Below are positions 12,052 through 23,999 of a stretch of 64,000 bases of DNA, piece after piece (position 1 is the first letter of the stretch; every line of letters begins with the position of its first letter). The stretch lies in assembly GCF_000383855.1 (NCBI RefSeq), contig NZ_KB912877.1, positions 2,809,579 to 2,873,578 on the forward strand, read 5' to 3'. Below the pieces are notes generated by a model that worked only from the letters and a program-made list of their open reading frames with translations, was not told where the DNA came from and ran no database searches. The DNA comes from Methylobacter marinus A45. GTDB lineage: Bacteria; Pseudomonadota; Gammaproteobacteria; Methylococcales; Methylomonadaceae. Position numbers and translations under genes: made by a program.

Positions 12052-13974
12052 ATGACTGTTGAAGCAAAAAAAGAAACGCTAGGGTTTGAAACCGAAGTTA
12101 AGCACCTTTTACATTTGATGATTCATTCCTTGTACAGTAACAAGGAAATCTTCTTGCGCGAACTGATTTCAAATGCCTCCGATGCAGCAGACAAATTGCG
12201 ATTTCTAGCGCTGTCCAATGACAGCCTCTATGAAGGCGACAGCGAGTTGAAGATCCGGATCGAAGTCGACAAGGATAAAGGTACCATTACGATCATCGAT
12301 AATGGTATCGGCATGACTCGTGCGGAAGTGCAGGAACATATCGGCACGATCGCGAAATCCGGCACCAAGCAGTTTTTCGAAGCCTTGACGGGCGATCAGG
12401 CCAAAGACAGCGAACTGATCGGCCAGTTCGGCGTCGGTTTCTATTCCGCTTTTATTGTCGCGGACAAAGTGACGCTGACGACGCGCAAGGCCGGCGCGCC
12501 GGCAAGTGAAGGCGTGCGTTGGGAATCGACCGGCGAAGGCGATTACACGCTCGAATCGATAGAAAAATCCCAGCGCGGTACCGAAATCGTCCTGCATTTG
12601 AAAGAAGTCGAAAGCGAATTCCTGGACGGCTACCGCATCCGCTCCATCGTCAGAAAATTCTCTGATCACATCTCCCTGCCTATCGTCATGGACAAAGAGC
12701 CCATGCCGTCCATGACCGAGGAGGACGAGGAAGAAAAACCGGCCGTACCCGAGGAAGAGACCATCAACAGCGCATCGGCGTTATGGACGAAAGCCCGCCA
12801 GGAAATTTCCGAAAATGACTACAATGAATTCTACAAGCATGTCGGCCACGATTATCAGGACCCGATGGCGTATGTGCACAGCAAAGTGGAAGGTTCCAAC
12901 GAATATACCCTGTTGCTTTATGTGCCCTCGCACGCCCCGTTCGATCTATGGGACCGGGAAGCCAAGCATGGCGTGAAATTGTATATCCGCAAGGTATTCA
13001 TCACCGATGACGCCGAACAGTTGATGCCGCGTTATCTGCGCTTTATCCGCGGCATCATCGACGCCAATTCGCTGCCCCTGAACGTGTCGCGTGAGATCCT
13101 GCAGCAAAGCAAGCAGATCAGTACCATTAAATCGGGCTCCGTGAAAAAAGTGCTCGGCATGCTGGAAGGCATGGCCAAAAACGAGCCGGAAAAATACGAG
13201 AAGTTCTGGTCCGAGTTCGGCACCGTCATGAAAGAAGGGCCTATCGAGGATCATGGCAATAAGGACCGCATCGCTAAACTGTTGCGCTTCGCCTCGACGC
13301 ATAACGATACCGATAAACAGGATGTGACACTGGAAGATTACGTGAGCCGCATGAAGGAAGGCCAGGAAAAAATCTATTACGTCACGGCGGACAGCTACGC
13401 GGCTGCCAAAAACAGCCCGCATCTGGAAATTTTCCGCAAGAAAGGCATCGAAGTGCTGCTGCTTTCGGACCGTATCGATGAATGGCTTGTTTCGCATTTG
13501 GGCGAATTTGATGGCAAGCACATGCAGTCCGTTGCCAAGGGCGATCTGGATTTAGGCAAGCTCGAGGACGAAGCCGACAAGAAAGAGCAGGAAGAAGTCA
13601 ATAAGGACTTCGAATCGGTGCTGAAGCAGATCAAGGACGTCCTGGCCGACAAGGTCAGCGAAGTGCGCTTAAGCCACCGCCTGACCGAATCGCCGGCCTG
13701 CCTGGTTTCGGATGTTTACGGCATGAGCCTGAACATGGAACGCATCATGAAGGAAGCGGGCCAAGCCATGAACTTCGGCCAGAAGCCCATCTTCGAACTC
13801 AACCCGACGCACCCATTGGTGGCGCGCCTGAAGGACGAGCAGGATGATGAACGATTTGCGGACCTGACTCACATTCTGTTCGACCAAGCCATCTTAAGCG
13901 AAGGCGGGCAGCTCGACGATCCGGCCGCTTTTGTTCATAAGTTGAACGGTTTATTGCAGGGACTGTTGCACTAA
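12052..13974 (+). CDS. htpG: Molecular chaperone HtpG (Hsp90)
   Basis: This is a 640-residue Hsp90 homologue of usual length. The GHKL ATPase motifs are clear: [25 protein letters not shown] and [15 protein letters not shown]. The middle domain has NVSREILQQ, which contains the ATP-contacting Arg, and the C-terminal dimerisation domain follows. It acts as a cytoplasmic ATP-dependent chaperone. It stands alone between the divergent regulator pair and tgt, with a strong terminator right after it. Confidence 0.98.
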   Translation: MTVEAKKETLGFETEVKHLLHLMIHSLYSNKEIFLRELISNASDAADKLRFLALSNDSLYEGDSELKIRIEVDKDKGTITIIDNGIGMTRAEVQEHIGTIAKSGTKQFFEALTGDQAKDSELIGQFGVGFYSAFIVADKVTLTTRKAGAPASEGVRWESTGEGDYTLESIEKSQRGTEIVLHLKEVESEFLDGYRIRSIVRKFSDHISLPIVMDKEPMPSMTEEDEEEKPAVPEEETINSASALWTKARQEISENDYNEFYKHVGHDYQDPMAYVHSKVEGSNEYTLLLYVPSHAPFDLWDREAKHGVKLYIRKVFITDDAEQLMPRYLRFIRGIIDANSLPLNVSREILQQSKQISTIKSGSVKKVLGMLEGMAKNEPEKYEKFWSEFGTVMKEGPIEDHGNKDRIAKLLRFASTHNDTDKQDVTLEDYVSRMKEGQEKIYYVTADSYAAAKNSPHLEIFRKKGIEVLLLSDRIDEWLVSHLGEFDGKHMQSVAKGDLDLGKLEDEADKKEQEEVNKDFESVLKQIKDVLADKVSEVRLSHRLTESPACLVSDVYGMSLNMERIMKEAGQAMNFGQKPIFELNPTHPLVARLKDEQDDERFADLTHILFDQAILSEGGQLDDPAAFVHKLNGLLQGLLH

Positions 13975-13979
13975 GGATC

Positions 13980-14010
13980 AAAAAGGCTGGATAATCTCCA
14001 GCCTTTTTTA
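13980..14010 (+). terminator. Intrinsic terminator after htpG
   Basis: A perfect 11-bp stem (AAAAAGGCTGG / CCAGCCTTTTT) with a 7-base loop starts five bases after the htpG stop and ends in a T run. It separates htpG from tgt, whose ATG is 18 bases further on. Confidence 0.9.
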
Positions 14011-14018
14011 TGTATTAA

Positions 14019-15143
<1,125 letters not shown>

Positions 15144-15186
15144 TAACGGACTTTTTTATTTACTATAATAACAACCGAGGATAACA

Positions 15187-15537
15187 ATGAGTTTCTTTAT
15201 TTCTGATGCGTTAGCGGAAGCCGCGGCTCCCGCCGCTCAACAACCCGGTATTGAAGGCATGCTGTTCCCCCTGGGCATACTGGTATTTTTCTATTTTCTG
15301 TTTCTGCGTCCGCAAGCCAAGAAAGCCAAAGAACAAAAGCAAATGCTGGCATCGCTTAACAAAGGGGTCGAAGTCGTAACGACAGGCGGAATTCTCGGCA
15401 AAATCGTTGATCTGGACGAGAACTTCGTCAAGCTCGAAATCAGCGACAATATTTTTATACAAGTCCAGCGCCATGCCATTGGCAGCCTGATGCCTAAAGG
15501 AACCTATAAAACAATCCTTAGAAAAAACAAGGTTTAA
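15187..15537 (+). CDS. yajC: Preprotein translocase accessory subunit YajC
   Basis: The 116-residue inner-membrane protein has one N-terminal transmembrane segment (LFPLGILVFFYFLFLRPQ) followed by the conserved KEQKQMLASLNKGVEVVTTG region. It belongs to the SecDF-YajC complex that helps SecYEG. A GAGG ribosome-binding site lies upstream of the ATG, and secD follows 78 bases later. Confidence 0.96.
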   Translation: MSFFISDALAEAAAPAAQQPGIEGMLFPLGILVFFYFLFLRPQAKKAKEQKQMLASLNKGVEVVTTGGILGKIVDLDENFVKLEISDNIFIQVQRHAIGSLMPKGTYKTILRKNKV

Positions 15538-15615
15538 CTATCGCATCCTGTATTTAGCGCATAGCTTGTCGGCAAAGTCGATACGACCGACGTCGTTCAA
15601 TTGATGGAATAACAC

Positions 15616-17463
15616 ATGCAAAACCGTTTCCCCCTTTGGAAAAATCTATTGATCCTGATCATTTTCATGTTCGGGATTGTTTACGCGTTACCGAATTTGT
15701 ATGGTGACGATCCTTCCGTTCAGGTCTCATCCACACGAGACACCCAAGTCGCGCAGCAACAGGCGGACCAGGTCGAGTCAGCCATCAAGGCAGCCGGATT
15801 TGATATTAAATCGATTGAGTTTAAGGACGGCCGTGTTTTAGTCCGGTTTAATAATACCGATGACCAGCTCCAGGCAGCGGATCTGCTCAGAGACAAACTC
15901 GGAAGCGATTATACGGTGGCGCTGAATCTGGCGCCCGCGACGCCAGACTGGCTGCAAGCATTAGGTGCCGACGCCATGTACCTGGGCCTGGATTTGCGCG
16001 GCGGTGTGCATTTTCTGCTCGAAGTGGACATGGATGCGGCCGTCAAACAGGCTGAGGAACGTTACACTGAAGATGTCCGTCTGGCGCTGAGAGGCGCAAA
16101 AATTCATTATCAGTCGGTTTCCAAGGATAAGGGATATATCAAGGTCAAGCTGAAATCAACCGATGAAAAAGAGGCCCTGCTGACATTGCTGAATAAGGAT
16201 TTCCGCTCACTGGATCTGACCGAGCCGAATGCCCAGGATGAGGTGTGGCTGAAAATTGCCGAGATCGAAATACGCGAAATTAAAAAATTCGCCGTGGCGC
16301 AGAATATGACCACATTGCGCAACCGGGTCAATGAACTCGGTGTCGCGGAACCCGTGATTCAACAGCAAGGCGAAAATCGCATCGTCGTGCAATTGCCCGG
16401 CGTGCAGGATACGGCGCGCGCCAAGGAAATCCTGGGTACCACGGCGACACTGGAATACCGGCTCGTTGATGTCGAGCATGACGTGCAAAAGGCTGTGAAA
16501 GGCATGGTGCCGGTCGGCAGCCGTTTATATTATGACAAGAACGGCAATCCCATACTGTTGGACCGGCGTATCATCGTGACCGGCGACCAGATTGTCGACG
16601 CTTCGTCGGGCCTCGACCAGGATGGTCAGCCGTCGGTATCGATTACCCTGAACGGCGTCGGCGCCGCGAAGATGGGCAAGGTCACGCAAGCCAATATCGG
16701 CCGGCCTATGGCGGTGGTCTTCATTGAATACAAGTCCGAGACCAGAATGGTTAACGGCCAGAAAGTTGTCCGTAAAGAGAAAACCGAGCAGGTGATCAGC
16801 GTTGCCACGATCCGCGATGCTTTCAGCAAGCGCTTTCAGACGACCGGACTGGATAGCCCTCAGGAAGCACGTAATCTCGCGCTTCTGCTAAGAGCCGGAG
16901 CTCTGGCGGCGCCGGTCGATATCGTGGAGGAACGCACGGTCGGGCCAAGTCTTGGGCAGGACAACATCGATAAAGGCATGATGTCGGTTATGGTGGGCTT
17001 TGTCCTGGTGCTGGTATTTATGGCGCTCTATTACAGGCTTTTCGGCATGGTGGCTAATATCGCGCTGGCGTTTAACGTGGTTATTTTAGTGGCTATCTTG
17101 TCGATGCTGCAGGCGACGCTGACGTTGCCCGGCATCGCCGGTATAGTCTTGACGGTCGGTATGTCGGTCGATGCCAACGTTCTGATTTTTGAGCGGATTC
17201 GTGAAGAAATCAGAAACGGTAATACGCCGCAATCCAGTATTTTTCTGGGCTATGAAAAAGCGTTCTCGACTATTTTCGATTCCAATCTGACGACTTTATT
17301 GACCGCCGTGATGCTGTTCGTCTTTGGCACCGGCTCTGTGAAAGGCTTCGCCGTGACCTTGTCGATTGGTATTCTGACGTCCATGTTTACCGCAACCGTC
17401 GGCTCGAGGATGATTATTAACTGGATTTACGGCAACCGCAGGGTTGAGAAACTGTCTATTTAG
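15616..17463 (+). CDS. secD: Protein translocase subunit SecD
   Basis: SecD (615 residues) is the larger half of the proton-driven SecDF pump that pulls exported proteins into the periplasm. It has an N-terminal transmembrane helix, a large periplasmic domain including the LGLDLRGGVHFLLEVD motif, and five or six C-terminal membrane segments with GMSVDANVLIFERIREE, where the conserved Asp lies in the proton path. It is followed by secF after 23 bases. Confidence 0.97.
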   Translation: MQNRFPLWKNLLILIIFMFGIVYALPNLYGDDPSVQVSSTRDTQVAQQQADQVESAIKAAGFDIKSIEFKDGRVLVRFNNTDDQLQAADLLRDKLGSDYTVALNLAPATPDWLQALGADAMYLGLDLRGGVHFLLEVDMDAAVKQAEERYTEDVRLALRGAKIHYQSVSKDKGYIKVKLKSTDEKEALLTLLNKDFRSLDLTEPNAQDEVWLKIAEIEIREIKKFAVAQNMTTLRNRVNELGVAEPVIQQQGENRIVVQLPGVQDTARAKEILGTTATLEYRLVDVEHDVQKAVKGMVPVGSRLYYDKNGNPILLDRRIIVTGDQIVDASSGLDQDGQPSVSITLNGVGAAKMGKVTQANIGRPMAVVFIEYKSETRMVNGQKVVRKEKTEQVISVATIRDAFSKRFQTTGLDSPQEARNLALLLRAGALAAPVDIVEERTVGPSLGQDNIDKGMMSVMVGFVLVLVFMALYYRLFGMVANIALAFNVVILVAILSMLQATLTLPGIAGIVLTVGMSVDANVLIFERIREEIRNGNTPQSSIFLGYEKAFSTIFDSNLTTLLTAVMLFVFGTGSVKGFAVTLSIGILTSMFTATVGSRMIINWIYGNRRVEKLSI

Positions 17464-17486
17464 GCTCTGTAGAGAAGATTAAACAC

Positions 17487-18413
17487 ATGTTAAAACAAAA
17501 TATAGATTTTTTAGGCAGACGCAAAATAGCGTTGATAGTGTCCTGTATCTTGCTGGTCGTTTCGATCGCTTCACTGGCCGTGCGCGGCCTGCAGTTGGGC
17601 ATTGATTTCACCGGCGGTACGCTCGTGGAAGTAGGCTATCCGCAATCGGCCGATCTGGCAGCGGTGCGCGGCGCCTTGAATGAAGCCGGCTTCGGCGATG
17701 CTACCGTTCAGCATTACGGCACGACCAAGGATGTCCTGATCCGGCTGAAACCTCAGGAGGGTATCAGTAATGAGGAATTAAGCGTCAAAGTGCTGGAGGC
17801 CGTCAATAAGAATACGGCAGAGCCCGCGCAATTGCGTCGCGTCGAATTTGTAGGCCCCCAGGTCGGCGATGAGCTGGCTCAAGACGGCGGTCTGGCGCTG
17901 TTATTTTCGATGATCGGCATTTTGATTTATGTGGCCTGGCGTTTTGAATACAAGTTTGCTCTGGGTTCGGTGGCCGCGTTGGTGCATGACGTGATTATCA
18001 CTCTGGGATTTTTTTCCGTCTTGGGACTGGAATTTGATTCGACCGTATTGGCGGCGATCCTTGCGCTGATCGGTTACTCGCTGAACGATACCATTGTCGT
18101 GTTTGACCGTATCCGGGAGAACTTCAGAAAATTCAGAAAAGGCACCCCGGAAGAAATCATGAATGCCTCATTGAATGAAACGCTGAGCCGGACCATATTA
18201 ACTTCTTTTACCGTGGTTCTGGTGTTGCTTGCCCTGGTATTCCTCGGCGGCGCGATTATTCACAATTTTTCGATTGCACTTTTATTCGGCGTGTTTGTCG
18301 GAACCTATTCCTCGGTTTTTGTCGCCAGCGCGCTGGCTTTAACCTGGGGCGTCAATGCCGAGGACTTGATGATACCCGTAAAGGAAGGCGCGGACATCGA
18401 CCATTTACCTTAA
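17487..18413 (+). CDS. secF: Protein translocase subunit SecF
   Basis: SecF (308 residues) pairs with SecD in the inner membrane. An N-terminal membrane segment is followed by GIDFTGGTLVEVGYP in the periplasmic domain, then by membrane segments with LIGYSLNDTIVVFDRIRENF, the hallmark of the family. It ends the tgt-yajC-secD-secF run. Confidence 0.97.
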   Translation: MLKQNIDFLGRRKIALIVSCILLVVSIASLAVRGLQLGIDFTGGTLVEVGYPQSADLAAVRGALNEAGFGDATVQHYGTTKDVLIRLKPQEGISNEELSVKVLEAVNKNTAEPAQLRRVEFVGPQVGDELAQDGGLALLFSMIGILIYVAWRFEYKFALGSVAALVHDVIITLGFFSVLGLEFDSTVLAAILALIGYSLNDTIVVFDRIRENFRKFRKGTPEEIMNASLNETLSRTILTSFTVVLVLLALVFLGGAIIHNFSIALLFGVFVGTYSSVFVASALALTWGVNAEDLMIPVKEGADIDHLP

Positions 18414-18419
18414 CGGAAT

Positions 18420-18440
18420 AACATTTGCCGGCAATATGTT
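18420..18440. promoter_or_regulatory. Near-palindrome between secF and ndk
   Basis: A 21-base near-perfect palindrome (AACATTTGCCGGCAATATGTT with one mismatched pair) begins seven bases after the secF stop and about 33 bases before a TATAAT box. It could be an operator for ndk or a weak transcript end. It has no T run, so a terminator is unlikely. The role is unproven. Confidence 0.25.
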
Positions 18441-18472
18441 CAGGTATCTTCGAAATAGCCGGTTTGTTCGGA

Positions 18473-18478
18473 TATAAT
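18473..18478 (+). promoter_or_regulatory. Candidate -10 box for ndk
   Basis: A perfect TATAAT lies 45 bases before the ndk ATG. No good -35 box is seen at 16-18 bases upstream (best is TTCGAA), so this is only a candidate. Confidence 0.4.
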
Positions 18479-18522
18479 GAGCACTTATTAATTTTTATTA
18501 ACACTCTGGAGTTTTAAAACAC

Positions 18523-18954
18523 ATGGCGATAGAACGCACTTTTTCCATCATTAAACCTGACGCGGTAGCAAAAAATGTCATCGGCGAAATATACAGTCGT
18601 TTTGAAAAGAACGGTTTACAAATCGTTGCCGCCAAAATGGTGCATTTGACTCAAGAACAGGCCGAAGGCTTCTACGCGGAACACAAAGAGCGCGGCTTCT
18701 TCAATGATCTGGTATCGTTCATGATTTCAGGCCCGGTCATGATGCAGGTATTGGAAGGCGAAAACGCGGTACTGAAAAATCGCGAACTGATGGGCGCCAC
18801 CAACCCCAAAGAAGCCGCAGCCGGCACTATACGCGCCGACTTCGCCAACAGCATCGATGAAAATGCCGTGCATGGCTCCGATGCACTGGAAACAGCCAAA
18901 AGAGAAATCGCTTTCTTTTTCTCGGACAATGAACTCTGTGCACGCACCCGCTAA
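18523..18954 (+). CDS. ndk: Nucleoside diphosphate kinase
   Basis: Ndk transfers the gamma phosphate of ATP to nucleoside diphosphates. The 143-residue sequence is complete: [12 protein letters not shown] at the start, the active-site histidine region [20 protein letters not shown] (His near 118), and the usual ending ELCARTR. A GGAG-type ribosome-binding site precedes the ATG. Its 3' end overlaps the proposed rlmN start. Confidence 0.97.
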   Translation: MAIERTFSIIKPDAVAKNVIGEIYSRFEKNGLQIVAAKMVHLTQEQAEGFYAEHKERGFFNDLVSFMISGPVMMQVLEGENAVLKNRELMGATNPKEAAAGTIRADFANSIDENAVHGSDALETAKREIAFFFSDNELCARTR

Positions 18955-20041
18955 GCCGAAACGCACCAATCTGCTGGACTTCGACAGAAAAGGCCTCTCG
19001 GCTTTTTTTGTCGAGATAGGCGAGAAACCTTTCCGCGCAACGCAGTTGCTTAAATGGATTTATCAGGAAGACGTCCAGGACTTCAACCTGATGACCAACT
19101 TAAGCAAATCGTTGCGCGCCTATTTAAATGAGCACTGCTGCATTGAAACGCCTGAAATCGTCGTGGAACAAATCGCCACGGACGGTACTTGTAAATGGGC
19201 GTTGCAGACCAGTTGCGGTAATCGCGTGGAAACGGTTTTTATTCCGGAGGAAGGGCGCGGTACGCTTTGCGTGTCCTCGCAAGTCGGCTGCGCTTTGGCC
19301 TGCTCGTTTTGCTCCACGGCCCAGCAGGGGTTTAACCGTAACCTGACGACCGCCGAAATTATCGGCCAGCTGTTAGTCGCCCAGAAACGCCTGGATCCCG
19401 ATAATCGCATTACCAATGTCGTCATGATGGGCATGGGCGAACCGTTGCTGAACTTCGACAACGTCATCGCGGCCGTGAACCTGATGATGGATGATTTTGC
19501 TTACGGCCTGTCCAAGCGCCGCGTCACGATCAGCACCTCAGGGGTCGTGCCGGCCATGTACCGGCTCACCGAAGTATGTGATGTCAGTCTGGCGGTGTCA
19601 CTGCATGCCGTGACCGATGAGCTAAGGGACGAGCTGGTTCCGATCAATAAAAAATACCCGCTCAAGGAACTGATGGCGGCCTGTAGGGAAAATGTCAAGA
19701 TTGCGCCCCGCCGCAAAATCACCTTTGAATACGTGATGCTGGACGGCATTAATGACTCGTTGCAGGATGCGCGTGGATTGATTAAATTATTGAAAAGCGT
19801 CCCGTCAAAACTGAATCTGATACCATTCAATCCTTTTCCGAATTCACCTTACCGGTGTTCCAGCAACGAGACGATCAACCGTTTCAGAATGCTCCTGAAC
19901 GAGGCCGGAATCGTCACCACGGTCAGGCGTACGCGCGGTGAGGATATCGATGCCGCGTGCGGTCAGCTTGTCGGAAAAGTCGAGGATAAAAGCCGCAGGC
20001 ACCTGAAAATCAAACCAGCGAGTTCCGAACGTGCAGCCTGA
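18929..20041 (+). CDS. rlmN: Dual-specificity 23S rRNA/tRNA adenine-C2 methyltransferase RlmN
   Basis: RlmN is a radical-SAM enzyme that methylates C2 of A2503 in 23S rRNA and A37 in some tRNAs. The radical-SAM cysteines are in [30 protein letters not shown] follows, and the mechanistic Cys appears near the C terminus in [10 protein letters not shown] start it at the ATG at 18929 ([18 protein letters not shown], about 370 residues), overlapping ndk by 26 bases; an upstream in-frame ATG at 18857 would only add ndk-overlapping residues unlike the family. Its end overlaps the GTG of pilW by 11 bases. Confidence 0.94.
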   Translation: MNSVHAPAKPKRTNLLDFDRKGLSAFFVEIGEKPFRATQLLKWIYQEDVQDFNLMTNLSKSLRAYLNEHCCIETPEIVVEQIATDGTCKWALQTSCGNRVETVFIPEEGRGTLCVSSQVGCALACSFCSTAQQGFNRNLTTAEIIGQLLVAQKRLDPDNRITNVVMMGMGEPLLNFDNVIAAVNLMMDDFAYGLSKRRVTISTSGVVPAMYRLTEVCDVSLAVSLHAVTDELRDELVPINKKYPLKELMAACRENVKIAPRRKITFEYVMLDGINDSLQDARGLIKLLKSVPSKLNLIPFNPFPNSPYRCSSNETINRFRMLLNEAGIVTTVRRTRGEDIDAACGQLVGKVEDKSRRHLKIKPASSERAA

Positions 20042-20792
20042 ATCAAGCAAAGCCATCAAAATTGTTAGCGTCATCCTGCTGGCGTCGGCATTAAGCGCCT
20101 GCGCCGGAACGGGAAAAAGCGCTAAGGACCGTGAATCCGCCGAGGTCTATTTACAACTGGGCGTACGCTATATGGGGCTGAACAAGCTCGAGCTGGCGAA
20201 AGAAAACCTGCTGATGGCGCTGAAGAAAGACTCGCACAATGCCAAAGTCCATAATGCGCTGGCTTTTCTGTACGAAAAGATCAATCTGTATGATGATGCT
20301 CGGGATCACTATGAGACGGCACTGGATCTGGCGCCCGATGATTCGGGCGGGCAAAATAACTATGGCCGTTTTCTTTGCGAACGAGGCCAGTTTGAGGAAG
20401 GCGTCGCTTTATTATCCCGTGCCGCCGCCATGCCGTTAAATGAGCGTCCGTGGATGGCGTTGACCAATCTCGGGCGCTGCAAGGTCAGCATGGGGCAGCC
20501 GCAAGAAGCCGTTGTTTATTTCCGCAAGGCATTGGAAGCGCATGCGGCCTATGCTCCGGCTTTGCTGGAAATGCAAAAAATCAGCTATAAAAACGGTGAG
20601 TTCTGGGCCGCGAAAGGCTATTTTCAGCGCTATACCAATATCGCCCCTCCCACATCCGAAACCTTATGGTATGCGATGCAGACAGAGCGCGCGCTAGGCA
20701 ACCGGGAGCCGGCCGAAGACTACCGGCAGCAATTATTTGAAAAATTCCCCTTCTCAGACGAAGCAAAAAAGACTAAGCCCGCTCAACGGTAA
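20031..20792 (+). CDS. pilW: Type IV pilus biogenesis/stability lipoprotein PilW (PilF)
   Basis: The 253-residue lipoprotein has a signal peptide with lipobox LSACAG and then a chain of TPR repeats ([40 protein letters not shown] and more). The PilW/PilF family helps assemble the PilQ secretin in the outer membrane. Translation starts at a GTG inside the rlmN end. The gene order rlmN-pilW before hisS is typical, but rodZ and ispG, often found between pilW and hisS, are absent here. Confidence 0.9.
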   Translation: MQPESSKAIKIVSVILLASALSACAGTGKSAKDRESAEVYLQLGVRYMGLNKLELAKENLLMALKKDSHNAKVHNALAFLYEKINLYDDARDHYETALDLAPDDSGGQNNYGRFLCERGQFEEGVALLSRAAAMPLNERPWMALTNLGRCKVSMGQPQEAVVYFRKALEAHAAYAPALLEMQKISYKNGEFWAAKGYFQRYTNIAPPTSETLWYAMQTERALGNREPAEDYRQQLFEKFPFSDEAKKTKPAQR

Positions 20793-20809
20793 CGGGCTGT
20801 ATCATACAC

Positions 20810-22081
20810 ATGGCAAATAACATTCAAGCAATTCGCGGGATGCATGATGTGCTTCCCGAACAGGCGCCGCTCTGGCAATACGCGGAACAAATCATCAGAG
20901 ACGTACTCGGCGCTTATGGTTATAGTGAAATCCGACTGCCTATCGTGGAAAAAACGGAACTTTTCAAGCGTTCTATCGGTGAAGTGACCGATATCGTCGA
21001 AAAGGAAATGTATACGTTTGAAGACAGGAACGGCGATTCGCTGACCTTGCGGCCGGAAGGGACGGCCGGCTGCCTCAGGGCCTGTCTGGAGCATGGCATG
21101 CTGCATAATCAGGTGCACCGGTTATGGTATTACGGACCTATGTACCGCCACGAGCGCCCGCAGAAAGGCCGTTATCGCCAGTTTTTCCAGCTGGGCGTGG
21201 AAACCTATGGCATGGCCGGCCCCGATATCGATGCCGAACTGATTCTGATCATCGACCGGTTATGGAAAAAACTCGGTATCCGCGATAAGGTCCGGTTGCA
21301 GCTCAATTCGCTCGGCACGATTGCCGAGCGGGCGCTTTACCGGGAAAGTCTGGTTACCTATTTCCAGGGGCATCTGGACCAGTTGGATGAGGACAGCCTG
21401 CGCCGCCTGAGCACCAATCCGCTGCGCATTCTCGACACCAAGAACCCGGCCATGAAAGAAGTCGTCGCCAATGCGCCGGAATTGATGGACTACCTGGGCG
21501 ATGACAGCCGCGATCACTTTAATACTTTTACCGCCATGCTTGATGATCTCGGCATCGCGTACGAACTTAACTCCAGACTGGTGCGTGGCCTCGATTATTA
21601 CGGCAAGACTGTTTTCGAATGGGTGACCGATGAACTGGGCGCGCAAGGCACGGTTTGCGCGGGCGGCCGTTATGACGGCCTGATCGAGCAACTGGGCGGC
21701 AAGTCCAATTACGCGGTAGGCTTTGCCATGGGTATGGAGCGCTTATTGGCGTTGATGGAAACGCTGGAGAATGTGCCGGTGGCAAAGTCCGTCAATGTCT
21801 ATATGATCCGCGTCGGTGAAACCGCCGACAGGGCGGGGCTGCGATTTGCCGAAGCGCTCCGGGATGAAGTTCCGGCGTTGAAACTGCAGATGCATTGCGG
21901 CGGCGGCAGTTTCAAAAGCCAGTTCAAGAAAGCCGATAAAACAGGCGCCGACTATGCCATCATCCTGGGTGACGATGAAGTCAGCCGCGGCGAAGTCGGC
22001 ATCAAATCCTTACGGCATGAGCAGGAGCAGCAGACCCTATCCCAGCCGCAGGCCATTGCGTTTTTTAAAGAGCATCTGTAA
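20810..22081 (+). CDS. hisS: Histidyl-tRNA synthetase
   Basis: This is a class II synthetase of 423 residues. Motif 1 surrounds [14 protein letters not shown], motif 2 contains [19 protein letters not shown], the HisA motif is [20 protein letters not shown], and motif 3 is [13 protein letters not shown]. The C-terminal anticodon-binding domain is complete. It begins the hisS-yfgM-bamB-der operon. Confidence 0.97.
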   Translation: MANNIQAIRGMHDVLPEQAPLWQYAEQIIRDVLGAYGYSEIRLPIVEKTELFKRSIGEVTDIVEKEMYTFEDRNGDSLTLRPEGTAGCLRACLEHGMLHNQVHRLWYYGPMYRHERPQKGRYRQFFQLGVETYGMAGPDIDAELILIIDRLWKKLGIRDKVRLQLNSLGTIAERALYRESLVTYFQGHLDQLDEDSLRRLSTNPLRILDTKNPAMKEVVANAPELMDYLGDDSRDHFNTFTAMLDDLGIAYELNSRLVRGLDYYGKTVFEWVTDELGAQGTVCAGGRYDGLIEQLGGKSNYAVGFAMGMERLLALMETLENVPVAKSVNVYMIRVGETADRAGLRFAEALRDEVPALKLQMHCGGGSFKSQFKKADKTGADYAIILGDDEVSRGEVGIKSLRHEQEQQTLSQPQAIAFFKEHL

Positions 22082-22153
22082 TCCCGGCAGACTCGGACAG
22101 TATCTGGCGGGCAATAACTTACCGTTTCATTAATATCAAACAAGAGAAAGCAC

Positions 22154-22801
22154 GTGGCAATTTACGATACAGAAGAAGAACAGGTAGAAGCGTTAAAAAG
22201 ATGGTGGAAGGAAAATGGCACGTCGACTATTGCCGGCCTGGTGGTGGGTATCGCTCTTATTCTGGGCTGGAATTATTGGCAAAGTCATAAAAAGGAACAG
22301 GCGGCGCAAGCTTCTGCCCTGTACGACCAACTATTGACGGCGACGGATGCCGGCAACAAGGAATCGGCCGAAAAACTGGCTGAACGCACGAAGGAGCAGT
22401 TTGGCACTACCAAATATGCGTTATACAGCGGCCTGGTGCAGGCAAAACTGAAAGTCCAGCAGGGCGATCTGGCCGTGGCCAAGCAGATCCTGGAAGGACT
22501 TGCGGCAAAATCGGATGACGAATTGAGCCATATCGCACGGATCAGGCTGGTGCGCCTGATGTTGGCGACTGGTGAGCATGAGCAGGGACTGGAGGTCATC
22601 AACAAAGTGGACCCTGCCTCATCGTCCGGTTTTTCGGTCACTTACGACGAGCTGCTGGGTGACTTATACGTCGCGCTGGATCGCCGGGCTGAAGCGCGCA
22701 CGGCTTATCAGAATGCGTTAAGAAATGGATCACAGTCGCCTTTGTTACAATTGAAAATCGATGATTTGACCGCTCCAGAAATCATACAAACTCAAAAATA
22801 A
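22154..22801 (+). CDS. yfgM: YfgM-like SecYEG ancillary membrane protein
   Basis: The 215-residue protein has a short cytoplasmic N terminus (YDTEEEQVEALKRWWKENG), one transmembrane segment (AGLVVGIALILGWNYW) and a periplasmic TPR-like domain. This is the YfgM layout, a chaperone-linked partner of SecYEG. It starts at GTG. Its stop shares one base with the bamB ATG (TAATG), so the two are translationally coupled. Confidence 0.9.
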   Translation: MAIYDTEEEQVEALKRWWKENGTSTIAGLVVGIALILGWNYWQSHKKEQAAQASALYDQLLTATDAGNKESAEKLAERTKEQFGTTKYALYSGLVQAKLKVQQGDLAVAKQILEGLAAKSDDELSHIARIRLVRLMLATGEHEQGLEVINKVDPASSSGFSVTYDELLGDLYVALDRRAEARTAYQNALRNGSQSPLLQLKIDDLTAPEIIQTQK

Positions 22802-23994
22802 TGCGCCTGATTACGCTGCTATTGACTTGTTTTGTATTGACCGGCTGTGCGGCATTGAACACCGTCAGTGATTCGGTTGCAGGCCTGACCGATTATTTTA
22901 CCGGCGGCGAGGACAATACCGACCCGCCGACCGAACTGACTGAACTCACGCCTGAGATCGAGATCGATGTGCTGTGGAAGAAATCTGTCGGCGACGGGGC
23001 GAACGGGCATGCCTTGAAACTTGTGCCGGCCGCCGGCTATGGGGCAATACTGGCGGCGGATAGAGATGGACTGGTACAGTCCAGGGATTTAAATTCCGGC
23101 GACCTGAACTGGGAAGCGGAAACCGAGTTTGACTTTTCCGGCGGTCCGGGCCTGGGGAACGGCACGGTTGTTTTAGGCACCAGCGACGCCGAAGTCGTCG
23201 CGTTAAACCTTGAAAATGGCGAACTGCTCTGGACTGCCGGCGTCTCCAGCGAAGTGCTTTCGGTGCCCGCCATTGCCCAGGGCGTGGTCGTCGTTCGTAC
23301 GATTGACGGCACCGTCACGGCGCTCGACGAGAAAAACGGCGACAAGTTATGGAGCTACGAGCAGGCCGTGCCGGCACTCAGCGTACGCGGAACCGGCTCA
23401 TTGCTGATCAGTGGAGACAATGTCGTGGGAGGCTATGACAATGGCAAATTGATCGCTTTACGCCTGGCGGACGGCAAGCATGTCTGGGAAACCAGCGTCG
23501 TGATTCCCTCCGGCCGCTCGGAAGTGGAAAGGCTGGTCGATCTTGACGTTGATCCGATAGAAACCGACGGCGTCATTTATATTGCCAGTTACCAGAGCGG
23601 GATAGCCGCAGCTCTGGCGCTGGACGGCGACGTGATCTGGCGTAACGAGACGATTTCGTCTTCTTCGGGCATGGCCAATGACTGGCGCTATTTATATTTG
23701 ACGGATTCGAAAAGCGATGTCTGGCAACTGGACCAGCGCAGCGGCGCCTCATTATGGAAGCAGAAGGAACTGCATCAAAGAAAATTAACTGCGCCGGCCA
23801 CGTATGAGAATTATGTCGTGGTCGGTGATTTCGAAGGTTATGTGCATTGGCTATCCACCAATGACGGCAGGCAACTGGCTCGTGTACATGTGGCTGACAG
23901 CGCCATGGATGCCAAGCCCCTCGTGGTGGATAATACCGTTTACGTTTACGCAAAAGACGGCACGCTTGCCGCTTTAAAAGCCCGGTCCTTATAG
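22801..23994 (+). CDS. bamB: Outer-membrane assembly lipoprotein BamB
   Basis: BamB is the beta-propeller lipoprotein of the BAM complex that folds outer-membrane proteins. The 397-residue product has a signal peptide with lipobox LTGCAA and PQQ-like propeller blades ([29 protein letters not shown]). It lies between yfgM and der, the standard gammaproteobacterial order. Confidence 0.95.
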   Translation: MRLITLLLTCFVLTGCAALNTVSDSVAGLTDYFTGGEDNTDPPTELTELTPEIEIDVLWKKSVGDGANGHALKLVPAAGYGAILAADRDGLVQSRDLNSGDLNWEAETEFDFSGGPGLGNGTVVLGTSDAEVVALNLENGELLWTAGVSSEVLSVPAIAQGVVVVRTIDGTVTALDEKNGDKLWSYEQAVPALSVRGTGSLLISGDNVVGGYDNGKLIALRLADGKHVWETSVVIPSGRSEVERLVDLDVDPIETDGVIYIASYQSGIAAALALDGDVIWRNETISSSSGMANDWRYLYLTDSKSDVWQLDQRSGASLWKQKELHQRKLTAPATYENYVVVGDFEGYVHWLSTNDGRQLARVHVADSAMDAKPLVVDNTVYVYAKDGTLAALKARSL

Positions 23995-23999
23995 AAAAT

